Assembly (NCBI GenBank): GCA_900770295.1
Contig: CAAGJQ010000153.1
Location: forward strand, 1 to 64,000
Direction of reading: 5' to 3'
DNA length: 64,000 nt
Source of the DNA: an uncultured Oscillibacter sp.
GTDB lineage: Bacteria; Bacillota; Clostridia; Oscillospirales; Oscillospiraceae
The notes under the pieces are model-generated. The model did no database searches. It was given only the letters and a program-made list of their open reading frames with translations, and was not told the origin of the DNA. Position numbers and translations under genes: made by a program. Shown one piece after another: positions 50,746 through 60,064 of the stretch (position 1 is the first letter of the stretch; every line of letters begins with the position of its first letter).

Positions 50746-50774
50746 ATTATAATGGAAAAGTGAACAGAGCGCAA
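50746..50774 (-). promoter_or_regulatory. Sigma-A promoter of trmN6-rsmI
   Basis: Minus-strand TTGCGC (50774-50769), 17-bp spacer, perfect TATAAT (50751-50746). Confidence 0.72.
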
Positions 50775-50812
50775 GATGGGGCTGGCGGTTGTGGAGGTTC
50801 TCCCAGGAACAC

Positions 50813-50846
50813 AAAAAGTCCCGCAGGCACAGCCTGCGGGACTTTT
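50813..50846 (-). terminator. Terminator after ferredoxin gene
   Basis: Stem AAAAGTCCCGCAGGC with its complement, 3-nt loop, T run on the minus strand. Confidence 0.93.
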
Positions 50847-50860
50847 ATGTATCCCTTTGA

Positions 50861-51034
50861 TTATTCCTCGGGGACGATGGCGCCGTTGGGGCAGGTGTCG
50901 CTGCAAGAACCGCAGTCCAGGCAAGCGGCAGAATCGATGACATACTGGTCATCACCCTGGCTGATAGCACCGGCGGGGCAAGCGTCCGCGCAGGAGCCAC
51001 AGCTCACGCAAGCAGAAGTAATCTTGTAAGCCAT
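50861..51034 (-). CDS. 2[4Fe-4S] ferredoxin
   Basis: Small electron carrier of anaerobic metabolism, 57 residues (clostridial type 55-60). Two CxxCxxCxxxCP motifs, CVSCGSCADACPAGA and CLDCGSCSDTCPNGA, ligate two cubane clusters. ATG 51034 follows GGAGGTGC; the frame upstream to 51097 lacks a good start. Monocistronic. Confidence 0.97.
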   Translation of the reverse strand: MAYKITSACVSCGSCADACPAGAISQGDDQYVIDSAACLDCGSCSDTCPNGAIVPEE

Positions 51035-51065
51035 GGGAAGCACCTCCATAAGATTTGTGATTCTC

Positions 51066-51093
51066 ATTGTACCATACAATTTCAAAAAAGCAA
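51066..51093 (-). promoter_or_regulatory. Promoter of ferredoxin gene
   Basis: Minus-strand TTGCTT (51093-51088), 16-bp spacer, TACAAT (51071-51066). Confidence 0.55.
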
Positions 51094-51167
51094 GCATATC
51101 CCGTTAAAAACTTAGCACAGATTTTCCCGGGAACTTCAAAATCCTGTTCACAATTTGTTTTCAAAAA

Positions 51168-51258
51168 GGTCAAAGAAAGTCAAAAATCAACTCTTGACTT
51201 TTGAATGGCCGGTGGTATACTAGCATCAGAACGAAGGTTAAAGAAAGTCAAAGTCAAA
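51168..51258 (+). promoter_or_regulatory. CtsR-controlled promoter with two operators
   Basis: CtsR box 1 GGTCAAA-GAA-AGTCAAA (51168-51184) is a perfect match to the heptad direct repeat. The promoter is TTGACT (51194-51199), 16-bp spacer, TATACT (51216-51221). Box 2 GGTTAAA-GAA-AGTCAAA (51236-51252) is followed by a further overlapping AGTCAAA (51252-51258). The boxes flank the promoter on both sides. Confidence 0.9.
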
Positions 51259-51293
51259 AATCAAAAGACTTTTGAGGAAAGGAATGGTCCAAC

Positions 51294-51746
51294 GTGGGTA
51301 TCACAGATTTGATCGCCAGCTTCCTGCAGGACAGTTTGGAGGAGAGCGAGAACGGCGTGCTGGAGGTCCAGCGAAATGATCTTGCCCAGCGGTTCAATTG
51401 CGTGCCCAGCCAGATCAACTATGTGATGTCCACCCGTTTCTCTCCGGAGCGGGGCTACATCGTGGAGAGCCGGCGGGGCGGCAACGGATATATCCGGATC
51501 ACCCGGGTCCAGGTGGACCGGCAGACGCTCCTGATGCATGTCATCAACTCTCTGGGAGATCAGGTCGATCTCTCCTCGGCCCGGGCCATCCTCAGCAATC
51601 TGGTGCAGGCCGGGGCGCTGGAGGAGAACACCGGCCGGTCCCTTCTGGCCGCCGTGGGCGACAAGGCGCTGGGAGCCGTGCCGCGAGAGGTCCGGGACAC
51701 GGTGCGGGCGGATATCATGAAGCAGGTGTTGATTTTGCAGGTCTAG
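51294..51746 (+). CDS. ctsR: Class III stress gene repressor CtsR
   Basis: Winged-helix repressor of clp genes, 150 residues. The DNA-binding part has LEVQRNDLAQRFNCVPSQINYVMSTRFSPERGYIVESRRGGNGYIRI, including the heat-sensing tetraglycine-type wing loop (here RRGGNG). The C-terminal dimerisation helix domain ends RDTVRADIMKQVLILQV. GTG start. First gene of the operon and target of the boxes just upstream. Confidence 0.95.
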   Translation: MGITDLIASFLQDSLEESENGVLEVQRNDLAQRFNCVPSQINYVMSTRFSPERGYIVESRRGGNGYIRITRVQVDRQTLLMHVINSLGDQVDLSSARAILSNLVQAGALEENTGRSLLAAVGDKALGAVPREVRDTVRADIMKQVLILQV

Positions 51747-51855
51747 CAGATAAAAGTTTCGCCGGCCTTTTCCAAGGCCGCGTCCGGGGCCCCCGCCGGA
51801 ACCCGACACCTGACACTGTTTATAAAATATATTGTTTATATAGGAGGAATTGATT

Positions 51856-52332
51856 ATGAAATGCGAAAATTGTGGCAAGAATGAAGTCACCTTTATCTAT
51901 CAGAGCAACATCAACGGCAAGGTGGAGGAAAAACACCTGTGCAGCGAGTGCGCCGAGAAGCTGGGGTACACCCAGCGGGTGGCGGCCCACAGCCAGAGAA
52001 TGATGCAGAGTTTCTTCGGCAACAGCTTCTTTGACGATTTCTTCTCCCCCGTGCCCACCCTGATGGGCCGGATGAACCGCTTGCTGGAGAACCCCTTCGA
52101 CGACTTCTTTACCAGCATGCCCGCTCTGGGCGCGGCTCCTGCCCAGCAGGAGAACCAGAAGCAGGATGATCTGGTGGGACAGGAGGACCAGAACTGGTTC
52201 TCCTACCAGCGGAAGCTGAACGCCCTGCGGATGGAGATGAAGAAAGCCGTCCATGAGGAGAACTTCGAGCGCGCCGCCCAGCTGCGGGATGAGATCCACC
52301 AGCTGGAGGCGGAACACAAGGAGAGCAAGTAA
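51856..52332 (+). CDS. mcsA: McsA-like zinc-binding UVR-domain protein
   Basis: Cofactor of the Clp stress system, 158 residues. Two N-terminal CxxC pairs (CENC, CSEC) form a zinc site; B. subtilis McsA has two such sites (four pairs), so this is a reduced form. A Phe/Asp-rich middle (FFGNSFFDDFFSPVP) and a C-terminal UVR domain (KLNALRMEMKKAVHEENFERAAQLRDEIHQLE) follow. mcsB (arginine kinase), which normally comes next, is missing. ATG 51856 follows TAGGAGGAAT. The gap to ctsR holds a hairpin (CGGCCTT-TTCC-AAGGCCG). Confidence 0.9.
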   Translation: MKCENCGKNEVTFIYQSNINGKVEEKHLCSECAEKLGYTQRVAAHSQRMMQSFFGNSFFDDFFSPVPTLMGRMNRLLENPFDDFFTSMPALGAAPAQQENQKQDDLVGQEDQNWFSYQRKLNALRMEMKKAVHEENFERAAQLRDEIHQLEAEHKESK

Positions 52333-52371
52333 CGCGCTCTCCGACCTCAGACAGAAGGAAGGTAAACGACC

Positions 52372-54831
52372 ATGAATGAAAATAAATTCACGCCCAGGGC
52401 CGAGGAGGCCCTGCGGCTTTCCCAGGAGGCGGCCGGTGAGCTGGGCCACGGCTACGTGGGCACGGAGCACCTGCTGCTGGGCCTGATCCGCGAGGAAGAG
52501 GGCCTGGCCCACACCGTGCTGACGGAGGCGGGCCTGACGGACGATATGATCGTGGAGATCATCAAGCGGAGCGTGGGCGTGGGCCTGCCCGGCAGCAACC
52601 CCGCCCAGGGTCTGACTCCCCGCGCCAAGCGGGTGGTGGAGATCGCCATGGAGGACTCCATGCGGGGCGGCTATAATTACGTGGGCACGGAGCACCTGTT
52701 GGCGGGCATCCTGCGGGAGGGCAACAACATGGCCGTCCGCATCCTGCGCACCGCCGGCGTGGACGCCCGGCACCTGTACACCGCCCTGATGCAGAAACTG
52801 AACGAGACACCCCGGGGCAAGGCCGCCGAGGCCAAGGCGGCCAGCACGGCGGCCCGGGAGGAGAGCAGCGGCAAGAACAAGACCCTGAAGGAATTCACCA
52901 GAGACCTGACGGCCGACGCCCGGGCCGGAAAGCTGGACCCTGTGATCGGGCGTGACGAGGAGATCCAGCGGGTGATCCAGATTCTGTCCCGCCGCACGAA
53001 GAACAACCCCTGCCTGATCGGCGAGCCCGGCGTGGGCAAGACCGCCATCGCCGAGGGTCTGGCCCGGAAAATCGTCATGGGCGATGTGCCCGATGACCTG
53101 CTGGACAAGAAAATCCTGTCCCTGGACCTCTCCGGCATGGTGGCCGGCACCAAGTACCGGGGCGAGTTTGAGGAGCGCATCAAGAAGGCGCTGGAGGAAG
53201 TCAAGAAGTCCGGCGACGTGATCCTCTTCATCGACGAGCTGCATACCATCGTGGGCGCCGGCTCCGCCGAGGGCGCCGTGGACGCCGCCAACATCATCAA
53301 GCCCGCCCTGGGCCGGGGCGAGATCCGCGTCATCGGCGCCACGACCCTGAATGAGTACCGCAAGTATATCGAAAAGGACGCCGCCCTGGAGCGCCGGTTC
53401 CAGCCGGTGATGGTGGGGGAACCCAGCCAGGAGGCGTCTCTGGAGATTTTGAAGGGCCTGCGGGAGAAGTACGAGCAGCACCACAAGCTGACCATCACCG
53501 ACGAGGCGCTGGAGGCTGCCGTGTCCCTGTCCGCCCGGTATATCAACGACCGCTTCCTGCCCGACAAGGCCATCGACCTGATGGACGAGGCCGCGTCCCG
53601 GGTCCGTATGGAGACGGAGGAGATCTCCCCCGAGCTGAAGAGCCTGGAGGAGAAGATCGCCGCCCTGACCAAGGACAAGGAGGCCGCTATCGAGAAGCAG
53701 GACTACGAGACCGCCGCCCAGCTGCGGGATATCGAGAAGAACTATCAGGACCAGATCGACATGGAGCGGGATAAGCGCCGCAAGACCAACGCCCAGCACC
53801 GGCCTGTCAATGCGGAGGATATCGCCGCCGTGGTGTCCGGCTGGACCGGCATCCCCGTCACCCGGCTGACCGAGGACGAGGGAGCGCGCCTGCTGCACAT
53901 GGAGGACACCCTCCATCAGCGGGTGGTGGGCCAGGACGAGGCCGTCAAGGCCGTGGCCCGGGCCATCCGCCGGGGCCGTGTGGGTCTGAAGGACCCCAAG
54001 CGGCCCATCGGCTCCTTCCTGTTCCTGGGTCCCACCGGCGTGGGCAAGACCGAGCTGTGCAAGTCCCTGGCCGAGGCCATGTTCGGCGACGAGAACGCCA
54101 TGATCCGCATCGACATGTCCGAGTACATGGAGCGGCACACGGTGTCCCGCCTGATCGGCTCTCCCCCGGGCTATGTGGGCCACGACGAGGGCGGCCAGCT
54201 GACCGAGAAGGTCCGCCGCAAGCCCTATTCCGTGGTGCTGTTCGACGAGATCGAGAAGGCCCACGAGGACGTGTGGAACGTGCTGCTGCAAATTCTGGAT
54301 GACGGCCGCATCACCGACTCCCAGGGCCGCACCGTGGACTTCAAGAACACGGTCATCGTCATGACCAGCAACATCGGCGCCAAGGCCCTGACCGCCGCCG
54401 GAGCCAAGCTGGGCTTCACCACCGAAGAGCACCGGGACCCCGACGCGGAGCAGGCCTTCACCCGGGCGAAGGAGACCGTCATGGCGGAGCTGCGCCAGAC
54501 CTTCCGGCCCGAGTTCCTAAACCGCATCGATGACATCATCGTGTTCCGTGCCCTGACCCAGGCCGACATTCAGGAGGTGGCCCGCCGGATGCTGCGGACC
54601 GTGTCCGCCCGGATGGAGACCATGGGCATCCACTTGGACGCCAGCGACGAGGCGGTTGCCGAACTGGCCAAGGAGGGCTTCGATCCCAAGTACGGCGCCC
54701 GTCCCCTGCGCCGGGCCATCCAGAGCAAGGTGGAGGACGCCGTGGCGGAGAAGATGCTGGACGGCACGCTGCAAAACGGCGACACCGCCAGACTCACCGT
54801 GGAGAACGACCAGCTCTGTGTGACCAAATAA
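52372..54831 (+). CDS. clpC: AAA+ unfoldase ClpC
   Basis: Hexameric ATPase that unfolds proteins for ClpP. It has 819 residues, normal length. Two N-terminal Clp_N repeats (about 1-145) come first. AAA-1 has Walker A GEPGVGKT (217-224) and Walker B VILFIDE; a UVR motif in the middle domain lies near 436-465 ([20 protein letters not shown]); AAA-2 has Walker A GPTGVGKT (553-560). A ClpP-binding loop is expected in AAA-2 but not marked here. Last gene of the ctsR operon. Confidence 0.97.
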   Translation: MNENKFTPRAEEALRLSQEAAGELGHGYVGTEHLLLGLIREEEGLAHTVLTEAGLTDDMIVEIIKRSVGVGLPGSNPAQGLTPRAKRVVEIAMEDSMRGGYNYVGTEHLLAGILREGNNMAVRILRTAGVDARHLYTALMQKLNETPRGKAAEAKAASTAAREESSGKNKTLKEFTRDLTADARAGKLDPVIGRDEEIQRVIQILSRRTKNNPCLIGEPGVGKTAIAEGLARKIVMGDVPDDLLDKKILSLDLSGMVAGTKYRGEFEERIKKALEEVKKSGDVILFIDELHTIVGAGSAEGAVDAANIIKPALGRGEIRVIGATTLNEYRKYIEKDAALERRFQPVMVGEPSQEASLEILKGLREKYEQHHKLTITDEALEAAVSLSARYINDRFLPDKAIDLMDEAASRVRMETEEISPELKSLEEKIAALTKDKEAAIEKQDYETAAQLRDIEKNYQDQIDMERDKRRKTNAQHRPVNAEDIAAVVSGWTGIPVTRLTEDEGARLLHMEDTLHQRVVGQDEAVKAVARAIRRGRVGLKDPKRPIGSFLFLGPTGVGKTELCKSLAEAMFGDENAMIRIDMSEYMERHTVSRLIGSPPGYVGHDEGGQLTEKVRRKPYSVVLFDEIEKAHEDVWNVLLQILDDGRITDSQGRTVDFKNTVIVMTSNIGAKALTAAGAKLGFTTEEHRDPDAEQAFTRAKETVMAELRQTFRPEFLNRIDDIIVFRALTQADIQEVARRMLRTVSARMETMGIHLDASDEAVAELAKEGFDPKYGARPLRRAIQSKVEDAVAEKMLDGTLQNGDTARLTVENDQLCVTK

Positions 54832-54846
54832 TCCATGGACAGCAAG

Positions 54847-54876
54847 ACCGCCGGAGGGCGAAAGCCCTCCGGCGGT
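54847..54876 (+). terminator. Terminator of the ctsR operon
   Basis: Perfect 13-bp stem ACCGCCGGAGGGC with complement and a GAAA tetraloop; weak T run. Confidence 0.82.
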
Positions 54877-55020
54877 CATTTGCCTGTATATAAGGCCGCT
54901 GGGGCTGCGGCATGGCGCCCGTCTCTCTGTACATCTACACGAAAAAGAGCCTTGAATCTTGCAGGCCCAGTATAATATGTTTCAGAAATCTGGTAAATTC
55001 CCGGAATTGTACGGGCTGGC

Positions 55021-55049
55021 TTGATTTATTCACATTTATCCTGTATCAT
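55021..55049 (+). promoter_or_regulatory. Promoter of the 608-residue membrane protein gene
   Basis: TTGATT (55021-55026), 17-bp spacer, TATCAT (55044-55049). The rest of the 54877-55108 gap is A/T-rich with nothing else I can name. Confidence 0.6.
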
Positions 55050-55108
55050 AAACACAGCTGTTAATTTGAAATTTAACAAATATAAAGATAAAGAAGGGAG
55101 TATGATCC

Positions 55109-56935
55109 ATGCCGTTTGTATTCAACTTCGGACAGGGCTTCAACCCCGGGAACGCCGGAGGCGGCTTCCAGGGGGACGGCGCCGGCGGCTTCACGCCGCC
55201 CACCCGGCCCAAGCGCACCCGCAAGCCCCGGAAGGCCATCGGCAACGCCTTTACCCGGACCCTCATCAACCTGGCGGTGACGCTGGTGTTCGCTCTGGCG
55301 TATTTTTACGTGGAGCTGCCGGCCATCAACTTCCACGCCGAGGAGTTCTATGTATTCCTCTTCCTCTGCTGCGCTGTGTACTGCGTCTGCGCGGTGATGA
55401 CCTCCGGCTTCCAGGGGGACGGCGTCAAGGGCTATGTCCATTTTGTGAAGAAGCAGTGCACCGTCCCGTTCCTGGTGCTGATCGGCCTGATCGCGGCCAT
55501 CGCCGTGGGCGCCATCAGCTCCTGGGTGGTGCTGCGGGCGGGGGCTTACAGCGAGCTGCTGCCCATTCAGAGCGGCGACTTCACTGCCGAGGTGGAGGAG
55601 ATCTCCTACGACCAGATCCCCATGCTGGACGCCGACTCCGCCGCCCGCCTGGGCAGCCGGAAGCTGGGCGAGCTCAGCGACATGGTGTCCCAGTTCGAGA
55701 TCCTGCCCAACTACACCCAGATCAACTACCAGGGCCGCCCGGTCCGGGTGACGTCCCTGGCCTACGGCGACCTGGTGAAGTGGTTCACCAACCGCTCCAA
55801 CGGCCTGCCCGCCTATCTCATCATTGACATGGTGACCCAGGAGGCCGAGGTGGTCCGCCTGGGAGAGGGCATGAAGTACACCACGGCGGAGCACTTCGGC
55901 CGGAACCTGTACCGCCATCTCCGCTTCCACTACCCCACCATGATGTTCGACGAGCCGGTCTTTGAGATCGACGAGGACGGCATCCCCTACTGGGTGTGCT
56001 CCCGCATCGTCAAGACCATCGGCCTCTTCGGCGGCACGGATATCCAGGGCGCGGTGCTGGTGAACGCCATCACCGGTGAGAGCACCTACTACAAGGAGGT
56101 CCCCAGCTGGGTGGACCGGGTCTACTCCTCCGACATCATCATGGAGCAGTATGACTACTATGGCATGTACCACAACGGCTTCCTGAACTCCATCTTCGGC
56201 CAGAAGGACGTGACGCTGACCACCGACGGCTATAACTATATCGCCATTGACGATGACGTGTATATGTACACCGGCGTCACCTCCGTCACCAGCGACCAGT
56301 CCAACATCGGCTTCATCCTCACCAACCAGCGGACCAAGGAGACCCACTTCTATCCCTGCGCCGGCGCAACGGAAACCTCCGCCATGGAGTCTGCCGAGAG
56401 CCAGGTCCAGCAGATGCGCTATAACGCCACCTTCCCGCTGCTGCTGAACATTGCCGACCAGCCTACCTATTTCATGGCCCTGAAGGGCGCGGACGGCCTG
56501 GTGAAGATGTACGCCATGGTCAACGTGCAGCAGTACTCCATCGTCTCCACCGGTCAGACGGTGGCGGACTGCGAGAGCAGCTACCGCCAGACCCTGGCCC
56601 ACGCGGGCCTGATCGGCGCGGGCGACGTGGAAGTGGACAACGGCTCCCGCCGCATCCAGAGCGGCACCGTTGCGGAGATCCGCACTGCGGTCATCGACGG
56701 CGACACCCACTTCTATGTCCGGATGCAGAACAGCCTGGGCTATCTGGACTTCAACGCGGCGGAGGTGCCCAGAGCGGTGCTGCTGGACAAGGGCGACAAG
56801 ATCACGTACAGCTACACGCTGGAGTCCGCGGAGTTCCCGGAGAACGGCATCGTGCCCGCCAGGAACTTCTGGTTCGAGGGCGAGGAGGTCCCGGAAGTGA
56901 CCACCGCCGGAGAGGAACCGACAGAGACCTATTAA
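55109..56935 (+). CDS. Large membrane-anchored protein, not recognised
   Basis: A 608-residue protein of no family I can name. Residues 1-45 are Gly/Phe/Asn-rich then strongly basic (RPKRTRKPRK). Three hydrophobic segments follow (about 53-72, 80-97 and 118-142), and then a 460-residue hydrophilic domain, probably extracytoplasmic. That domain has three features like PepSY-type repeats: LIIDMVTQEAEVVRLGEGM, FEIDEDGIPYWVCSRI and GAVLVNAITGESTYYKEVPSWVDRVY. The C-terminus (about 515-590) looks like an OB or SH3-like strand set. ATG 55109 follows GAAGGGAG. Monocistronic, with promoter and terminator. Confidence 0.8.
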   Translation: MPFVFNFGQGFNPGNAGGGFQGDGAGGFTPPTRPKRTRKPRKAIGNAFTRTLINLAVTLVFALAYFYVELPAINFHAEEFYVFLFLCCAVYCVCAVMTSGFQGDGVKGYVHFVKKQCTVPFLVLIGLIAAIAVGAISSWVVLRAGAYSELLPIQSGDFTAEVEEISYDQIPMLDADSAARLGSRKLGELSDMVSQFEILPNYTQINYQGRPVRVTSLAYGDLVKWFTNRSNGLPAYLIIDMVTQEAEVVRLGEGMKYTTAEHFGRNLYRHLRFHYPTMMFDEPVFEIDEDGIPYWVCSRIVKTIGLFGGTDIQGAVLVNAITGESTYYKEVPSWVDRVYSSDIIMEQYDYYGMYHNGFLNSIFGQKDVTLTTDGYNYIAIDDDVYMYTGVTSVTSDQSNIGFILTNQRTKETHFYPCAGATETSAMESAESQVQQMRYNATFPLLLNIADQPTYFMALKGADGLVKMYAMVNVQQYSIVSTGQTVADCESSYRQTLAHAGLIGAGDVEVDNGSRRIQSGTVAEIRTAVIDGDTHFYVRMQNSLGYLDFNAAEVPRAVLLDKGDKITYSYTLESAEFPENGIVPARNFWFEGEEVPEVTTAGEEPTETY

Positions 56936-56956
56936 ACCGCAGATTTTGTGAAGCAG

Positions 56957-56990
56957 GGAGGCTTCCCGGAGACGGGAGGCCTCCTTTTTT
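56957..56990 (+). terminator. Terminator after the 608-residue protein gene
   Basis: 12-bp stem GGAGGCTTCCCG / CGGGAGGCCTCC (one G-T pair), GAGA loop, six T. Confidence 0.95.
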
Positions 56991-57003
56991 GGAAAAACAG
57001 CCG

Positions 57004-57032
57004 TTGACATCCCTTTTTCCGGCGCATATACT
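57004..57032 (+). promoter_or_regulatory. Strong sigma-A promoter of the aminotransferase gene
   Basis: Perfect TTGACA (57004-57009), 17-bp spacer, TATACT (57027-57032). Confidence 0.85.
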
Positions 57033-57098
57033 GACACTAATCTGAAAACAGCGACGAGTCCCAATATGATCCCCAATCAACACAGGAGCGTGAATCCC

Positions 57099-58235
57099 AT
57101 GGAACTGACTTTGAACCAGGCTGTGATGAACGTGCAGATGTCCGGCATCCGCCGGTTTACCGCGCTGGCCCGGAGCACCCCCGGCGCGTGCACCCTGACC
57201 ATCGGCGAGCCGGACCAGAACACCCCGGAGGGGGTGAAGGAGGCCGCCAAGGCGGCTCTGGACGCCAACGACACCCACTATCCTCCCAACAACGGCTACC
57301 CCTATCTGCTGGAGGCCATCTCAAAATTTGAGGAGCGGGCCCACGGCCTTCGCTATGCACCGGATGAGATCATCGTGACCATCGGCGCCACGGAGGCGCT
57401 GTACATCAGCCTGTCCACCGTCCTGAATCCGGGAGACGAGGTTATCATCCCCACACCGGCGTTCAGCCTGTACGAGTCTATCACCCAGCTGTGCCGGGGC
57501 GTGGCGGTCCATCTGCCCACGGAGAAAAACCGCTTCCAGATCGACCCGGAGGCGCTGCGCACGGCCATCACCCCCAAGACCAAGGCCGTTGTGCTGACCT
57601 CCCCCAACAATCCCACCGGCTGTATCTATACGAAGGAGACGCTGGACGCCATCCATGATGTGCTGCGGGACAAGCCCATCTTCGTGCTGTGCGACGACGT
57701 GTACTGCCAGCTGGTCTACACGGAGGACTATCACAGCTTTGCCGAGTACCGGGACATGCGGGACCGTATCATTGTCATCCAGAGCTTTTCCAAGCCCTAC
57801 GCCATGACCGGCTGGCGCGTGGGCTACTGCATGGCGGACACCCCCATCCGAAGCCGGATGCAGGTGTTCCACCAGTACGCCGTGGTGTCCGCACCGGCCT
57901 TTATCCAGCCCGCCTGCGCGGCGGCGCTGGAGACGGACACGGCTCCCGTGGTGGAGCTGTTCCGGGGGCGCCGGGACTATGTGTACAAGCGTTTGACGGA
58001 CATGGGCCTGGAGGTCCAGGAGCCGGAGGGGGCCTTTTACATGTTCATCAATATCGAAAAGTACGGCATGGACTCCGTCACCTTCTGCGAGAAGATGCTG
58101 AAGGAGGGGCTTGTGGGCCTGATCCCGGGCATCTACTTCGGCACCGAGGGGTATATGCGCCTGAGCTATTGCTACTCCGACGAGGACCTGAAACGGGGTC
58201 TGGACCGCATCGAGAAGTTCATCAGGACACTGTAA
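57099..58235 (+). CDS. Class I/II PLP aminotransferase, candidate N-acetyl-LL-DAP aminotransferase
   Basis: Fold-type I aminotransferase of 378 residues. TIGEPDQNTP, YPPNNGYPYLLEAIS, ATEALYISL, NNPTGCIYT, and SFSKPYAMTGWRVGY with PLP-binding Lys232 are conserved; the final Arg is in YMRLSYCYS. In B. subtilis PatA/DapX of this subgroup makes N-acetyl-LL-DAP. The M20 deacetylase, dapA, dapB and dapH next door favour that role, but general aspartate/aromatic activity cannot be excluded. ATG 57099 follows AGGAG. Confidence 0.9.
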   Translation: MELTLNQAVMNVQMSGIRRFTALARSTPGACTLTIGEPDQNTPEGVKEAAKAALDANDTHYPPNNGYPYLLEAISKFEERAHGLRYAPDEIIVTIGATEALYISLSTVLNPGDEVIIPTPAFSLYESITQLCRGVAVHLPTEKNRFQIDPEALRTAITPKTKAVVLTSPNNPTGCIYTKETLDAIHDVLRDKPIFVLCDDVYCQLVYTEDYHSFAEYRDMRDRIIVIQSFSKPYAMTGWRVGYCMADTPIRSRMQVFHQYAVVSAPAFIQPACAAALETDTAPVVELFRGRRDYVYKRLTDMGLEVQEPEGAFYMFINIEKYGMDSVTFCEKMLKEGLVGLIPGIYFGTEGYMRLSYCYSDEDLKRGLDRIEKFIRTL

Positions 58236-58242
58236 AAATCAT

Positions 58243-58276
58243 AAAAATGCGCTGTGCAAAGCACAGCGCATTTTTT
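58243..58276 (+). terminator. Terminator after the aminotransferase gene
   Basis: Perfect 15-bp stem AAAAATGCGCTGTGC with complement, AAA loop, six T. Confidence 0.95.
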
Positions 58277-58591
58277 ATGAGCCCACGGAGTCCAGTCCAC
58301 GGCAAAACAGCCAGACGAAAAGACGGCCTACGGCTCAGAGCTCCAAAAGAACGATGCCGAACAGGAGGCATACCGTACAGATTTCACCGGAGGAGCCGAA
58401 AGGGACCCGGTCGATTAAAAAAATATCACGGAGGACCGCCCTTCAGTTTTCCCCGCCATCCGGCCAATATGACCGGCAGGAGTACCATAGCTATCAGCAG
58501 AAGGAGCGTGGAAAAAGAATACTACCTTTGGATATTCGCCAGGTCGCGGTGGTGAGGAACGGGCCGGTGTCCCGCCCTTGAACCGGATTCC
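58277..58591. other. Intergenic stretch between convergent genes, no supported gene
   Basis: A 75-codon plus-strand frame (58354-58581) lacks a ribosome site and family resemblance. A short hydrophobic minus-strand frame around 58430-58520 (LLLLIAMVLLPVILAGWRGK) lacks a start. No promoter or repeat seen. It may be a decayed gene. Confidence 0.5.
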
Positions 58592-59692
58592 TTACGCCAG
58601 CATCAGCAGTTTTTTCAGAAATTCCACGCCTTCCGGCAGAATCGCTTCGTCGTCAAAGCAGAACTCCGGCGCGTGGAGCTCCGCCGTGTTCCCAACGCCC
58701 AGGAAAAAGAACACGCCGGGGACAGCTCTCTGGTAGAAGGAGAAGTCCTCCGCCGCCAGGGCCGGTGCGTCCAGCAGGCCGGGGGCGTCACTCCCCAGAG
58801 TGGCGCGGATGGTCTCATACAGCCCCTCGTGGTTCCACACGGCGGGATAGCCCTCGTTGAGATAGACCTCCACGCCGCAGCCGGTTCCGGCGGCGATGTC
58901 CCGGCCGATGGCCTCCAGCTGCTCCTTACAGAAATGATAGGTCTCCTCCCGGTAGGTCCGCAGGCTCCCCTCCAGCACCGTCTTGCCGCTGACGGCGTTG
59001 CGGACCGTGCCGGAGACCATCTTGCCGAAGCGGAAGGCCCGGGGCGCCTCCGGCGGCAGGGCGTCGATCATGGCATAGGCCCGGCGGAGATACTCCGCCC
59101 CCGCCGTCATGGCGTCCAGACCCTCGCTGGCCCGGGAGAGATGGACGCTTTTTCCCGTGACGGTGACGGTGACCTCGTTGGCCCGGGCCATCAGGGGCCC
59201 GGGGCGGGTGAATACCTGCCCGGCGGGAAGCCCCGGCCACAGGTGCAGGCCGAAGATGCGGGTCACGTGACGGGCCTCCAGAATGCCGCTCTCGCACAGC
59301 CCCCTGGCGCCGCCGGTGGTCTCCTCCGCCGGCTGGAACAGGAACAGCACGTTCCGGGACAGCCCGGCAATACGGCCGGACACATACTCCGCCAGGGCCA
59401 GCGCCATGGCGGTGTGGCCGTCGTGGCCGCAGGCGTGCATCCTTCCGGGGTGGACGGAGGCGTAGGACAGACCGGTGGCCTCCGTCACCGGCAGGGCGTC
59501 CATATCCGCCCGGAAGGCCACGGTCTCCGGCTTTCCGGCGTCGAAAAAGGCGCACACACTGCCGGGGATAGGGGAGGAAATATCGCAGCCCAGCGGCTCC
59601 AGAACAGAGCGGACGTAGGCCGTGGTCTCCGGCAGCTGGTTGTCCAGCTCCGGGATGCGGTGCAGGGCGCGGCGGTGATCGATGACAGACAT
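58592..59692 (-). CDS. M20D-family amidohydrolase, candidate N-acetyl-LL-DAP deacetylase
   Basis: Metal-dependent peptidase/deacylase, 366 residues. Metal-site motifs FRADMDALPVTE, HACGHDGHTAMAL, QPAEETTGGARGL, FGLHLWP and the C-terminal LAAEDFSFY are intact, with the small lid domain between (about 180-290). The family covers amino-acid acylases and B. subtilis DapL (YkuR). It is divergent from the riboswitch-dapABH operon, which suggests DapL. ATG 59692 has AAGGAGG 7 bp upstream; ATG 59698 is too close. Confidence 0.9.
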   Translation of the reverse strand: MSVIDHRRALHRIPELDNQLPETTAYVRSVLEPLGCDISSPIPGSVCAFFDAGKPETVAFRADMDALPVTEATGLSYASVHPGRMHACGHDGHTAMALALAEYVSGRIAGLSRNVLFLFQPAEETTGGARGLCESGILEARHVTRIFGLHLWPGLPAGQVFTRPGPLMARANEVTVTVTGKSVHLSRASEGLDAMTAGAEYLRRAYAMIDALPPEAPRAFRFGKMVSGTVRNAVSGKTVLEGSLRTYREETYHFCKEQLEAIGRDIAAGTGCGVEVYLNEGYPAVWNHEGLYETIRATLGSDAPGLLDAPALAAEDFSFYQRAVPGVFFFLGVGNTAELHAPEFCFDDEAILPEGVEFLKKLLMLA

Positions 59693-59726
59693 CAACATGC
59701 CTCCTTCAAGGGCAATTTATGTCCAC

Positions 59727-59735
59727 AATATAGCA
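59727..59735 (-). promoter_or_regulatory. Extended -10 promoter of the M20 gene
   Basis: Minus-strand TGC-TATATT (59735-59727); -35 not clear. Confidence 0.4.
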
Positions 59736-59829
59736 CGTCTCAGAGTTCGGGAACAGGGGGACCCGTGCTTTTTTGTCGGATCTGCCAAGAGAATCTTTCC
59801 CAAAGCAGCCGATTTTTTCAAATTCTCTC

Positions 59830-59858
59830 TTGAAACGGGAGATAGAAGATGATATGAT
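59830..59858 (+). promoter_or_regulatory. Sigma-A promoter of the dap operon
   Basis: TTGAAA (59830-59835), 17-bp spacer, TATGAT (59853-59858), just before the riboswitch. Confidence 0.75.
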
Positions 59859-59870
59859 AGCGAAAAATGA

Positions 59871-60028
59871 GATAGAGGCGCGGACGCGATGGACTCACGG
59901 GAGCCGGCAGGCTGGGAACGTGGGAAGGGCAAGTCCGCCGAACTTTCCGCCCGGGCACGGACGGAGAGTGGGGTCGCAGGGAATACCTGCGGGACTGTCC
60001 GCGGGAGACCGCGGGGGCGCTATCCGCT
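59871..60028 (+). promoter_or_regulatory. Lysine riboswitch (L box) aptamer
   Basis: Conserved L-box parts in order: GATAGAGGCGCGGACGC at the 5' side, AAGTCCGCCGAAC in the middle, GGGACTGTCC, and GGGGCGCTATC at the 3' side. GATAG (59871-59875) pairs with CTATC (60020-60024) to form P1. It precedes dapA and is followed by a terminator hairpin, so lysine binding should stop transcription. Confidence 0.88.
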
Positions 60029-60064
60029 AACAGAAATGCCGCGTCGGTGAGACGCGAACGTACT

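Noticed and set aside
54950..54980. TATAAT hexamer in the gap after clpC as a promoter
   Set aside because: No -35 at usable distance; TTGATT-17-TATCAT closer to the gene is preferred.
58354..58581. 75-codon plus-strand frame between the aminotransferase and M20 genes
   Set aside because: No ribosome site or promoter after the preceding terminator; basic composition without recognisable motif. A decayed gene is possible.
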